This document shows, piece after piece, positions 13,456-14,157 of a stretch of 14,157 bases of DNA. Positions within the stretch are counted from its first letter, which is position 1. Each line of letters starts with the position of its first letter. The position numbers and the translations under genes were made by a program. A model generated the notes under the pieces. It saw nothing but the letters and a program-made list of their open reading frames with translations. It was not told the origin of the DNA and searched no databases. The DNA is from an uncultured Clostridia bacterium (lineage in GTDB: Bacteria > Bacillota > Clostridia > TANB77 > CAG-508): contig CAKPJM010000034.1 of the NCBI GenBank assembly GCA_934162625.1, positions 1 to 14,157 of the forward strand, read 5' to 3'.

Positions 13456-13609
13456 ATTTACAATATACTTGTAAGCAATTTAAAAAAGAATGATGAAAAA
13501 TGAATAAGAAAAGCAGTAATTATAAGACAAATGATTTAATGGAAATAAATGAATTTTATGATGTCATAAAAACAAAAATTAAAGTCTTAACTTTAAAAGT
13601 ATTAATTTA

Positions 13610-13638
13610 TTGTAAAGAATTTAATAATATGATAAAAT
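13610..13638 (+). promoter_or_regulatory. Promoter of the aldose epimerase gene
   Basis: TTGTAA (13610-13615), 17-nt spacer, TAAAAT (13633-13638) with an extended -10 TG at 13630-13631. Between the preceding terminator and this promoter (13456-13609) I see no convincing gene. Confidence 0.65.
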
Positions 13639-13660
13639 GCAAACAAAAAGGAGAAAATTT

Positions 13661-14157
13661 ATGCTAAAAATCAAAGTTAATAATCTTGGAGCAGAGCTAA
13701 CGAGTATAGAGTTTAATGGAAAAGAAAAATTGCATAATGGAAAAACTTTTTGGGACAGACAAGCTCCAATACTATTTCCAACAGTAGGAAGATTAAGAGA
13801 TAATAAAACTATAATAGAAGAAAAAGAGTATGAAATACCTCAACATGGATTTGCAAAAGATATGAACTTTGAGACAATAGAAAAGAACGATATTAAAGAA
13901 ATATATGAATTAAAAAGCAATAAAGAGACTTTAAAAAAATATCCATTTGAATTTATGCTTAATGTAGAATATGAAATTTTAGAAGATACATTAAAAACTA
14001 AAATAAAAGTAGTAAACACTGATGAAAAGAAAATGCTTTTTGGATTAGGAGGACATCCAGGTTTTAAGTTGGACATGCCACAAGAAGAATATTATTTTGA
14101 ACTAGAAACAGAAGAGCCAAAAGTAGAATTTATGGAATTAGATGGAAACTATATATC
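13661..14157 (+). CDS. Aldose 1-epimerase family protein, 5' part (runs off the window)
   Basis: An open frame of 165 codons continues past the right edge. It begins IKVNNLGAELTSIEFNGKE, then WDRQAPILFPTVGRLRDNK and IPQHGFAKDMNFE, with ELKSNKETLKKYPFEFML and GLGGHPGFKLDMP further on. This is the pattern of the LACX-like branch of galactose mutarotase-like proteins: RLRD and the QHGF histidine (about residue 64), and the second histidine in GGHPGF (about residue 132), correspond to the sugar-binding and catalytic positions. These enzymes interconvert alpha and beta anomers of aldoses or hexose phosphates. The ATG at 13661 follows AAAGGAG (13647-13653). The catalytic glutamate would lie beyond the window. 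No in-frame CGG in the visible part. Confidence 0.9.
   Translation, partial: MLKIKVNNLGAELTSIEFNGKEKLHNGKTFWDRQAPILFPTVGRLRDNKTIIEEKEYEIPQHGFAKDMNFETIEKNDIKEIYELKSNKETLKKYPFEFMLNVEYEILEDTLKTKIKVVNTDEKKMLFGLGGHPGFKLDMPQEEYYFELETEEPKVEFMELDGNYI

Noticed and set aside
13500..13667. A 55-codon ORF ending across the start of the aldose epimerase gene (ATGCTAA overlap)
   Set aside because: No Shine-Dalgarno site, biased low-complexity composition, and the epimerase promoter lies inside it.

Overview
This is a very AT-rich chromosomal window whose gene content points to an endospore-forming member of the Clostridia: a SigK-type mother-cell sigma factor, a spore photoproduct lyase homologue, a threonyl-tRNA synthetase behind a T-box leader, and mostly A-ending codons with AGA for arginine. 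I cannot place it to genus.

Layout. 22-807 (-) is a DUF368 membrane protein. 1017-2018 (+) is an SplB-like radical SAM enzyme, followed by a small unknown protein (2080-2328, TTG start) with its own promoter and terminator. On the minus strand follow a TspO/MBR protein (2513-2971) and a toxin-antitoxin pair (3086-3401 RelE/ParE-like toxin, 3385-3738 Phd/YefM-like antitoxin). On the plus strand come sigK (3883-4589), glucose-6-phosphate isomerase (4686-5999), and a T-box unit made of promoter, leader/terminator, a DUF84 NTPase-like gene (6373-6976) and thrS (7024-8946). Then come an unknown 751-aa coiled-coil protein (9223-11478), an intergenic zone with palindromes and tRNA-Leu(CAA), an alkaline-phosphatase-superfamily phosphodiesterase (12236-13411), and the 5' part of an aldose 1-epimerase gene running off the right edge.

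The main discovery candidate is translational. Three genes look broken, but each break has the same form: one extra C directly in front of a GGN glycine codon, which creates an in-frame CGG. Skipping one base there (+1) restores the conserved protein. It happens twice in sigK (4462, 4508), once in the toxin gene (minus strand, C at 3146) and once in the DUF84 gene (6637). In about 3,200 codons of the intact genes I found no in-frame CGG by eye, although CGT, CGC and CGA occur. The one other in-frame CGG (2143, in the 82-aa gene) appears to be read in frame and is the test case. I infer that CGG is a poorly decoded or unassigned codon at which ribosomes make +1 shifts, or that a four-base CGGN decoder exists. 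Such sites would then be recurrent across the genome.

Other structure: a dispersed intergenic repeat with conserved hairpins in four copies (near 2371, 6277, 9021, 11981); a 17-nt duplication of the tRNA-Leu 3' end bracketing a ~116-nt hairpin element; inverted arrays of a 7-nt repeat at 821-920; and two GTAGGGGC...GCCC palindromes near 11500-11580.
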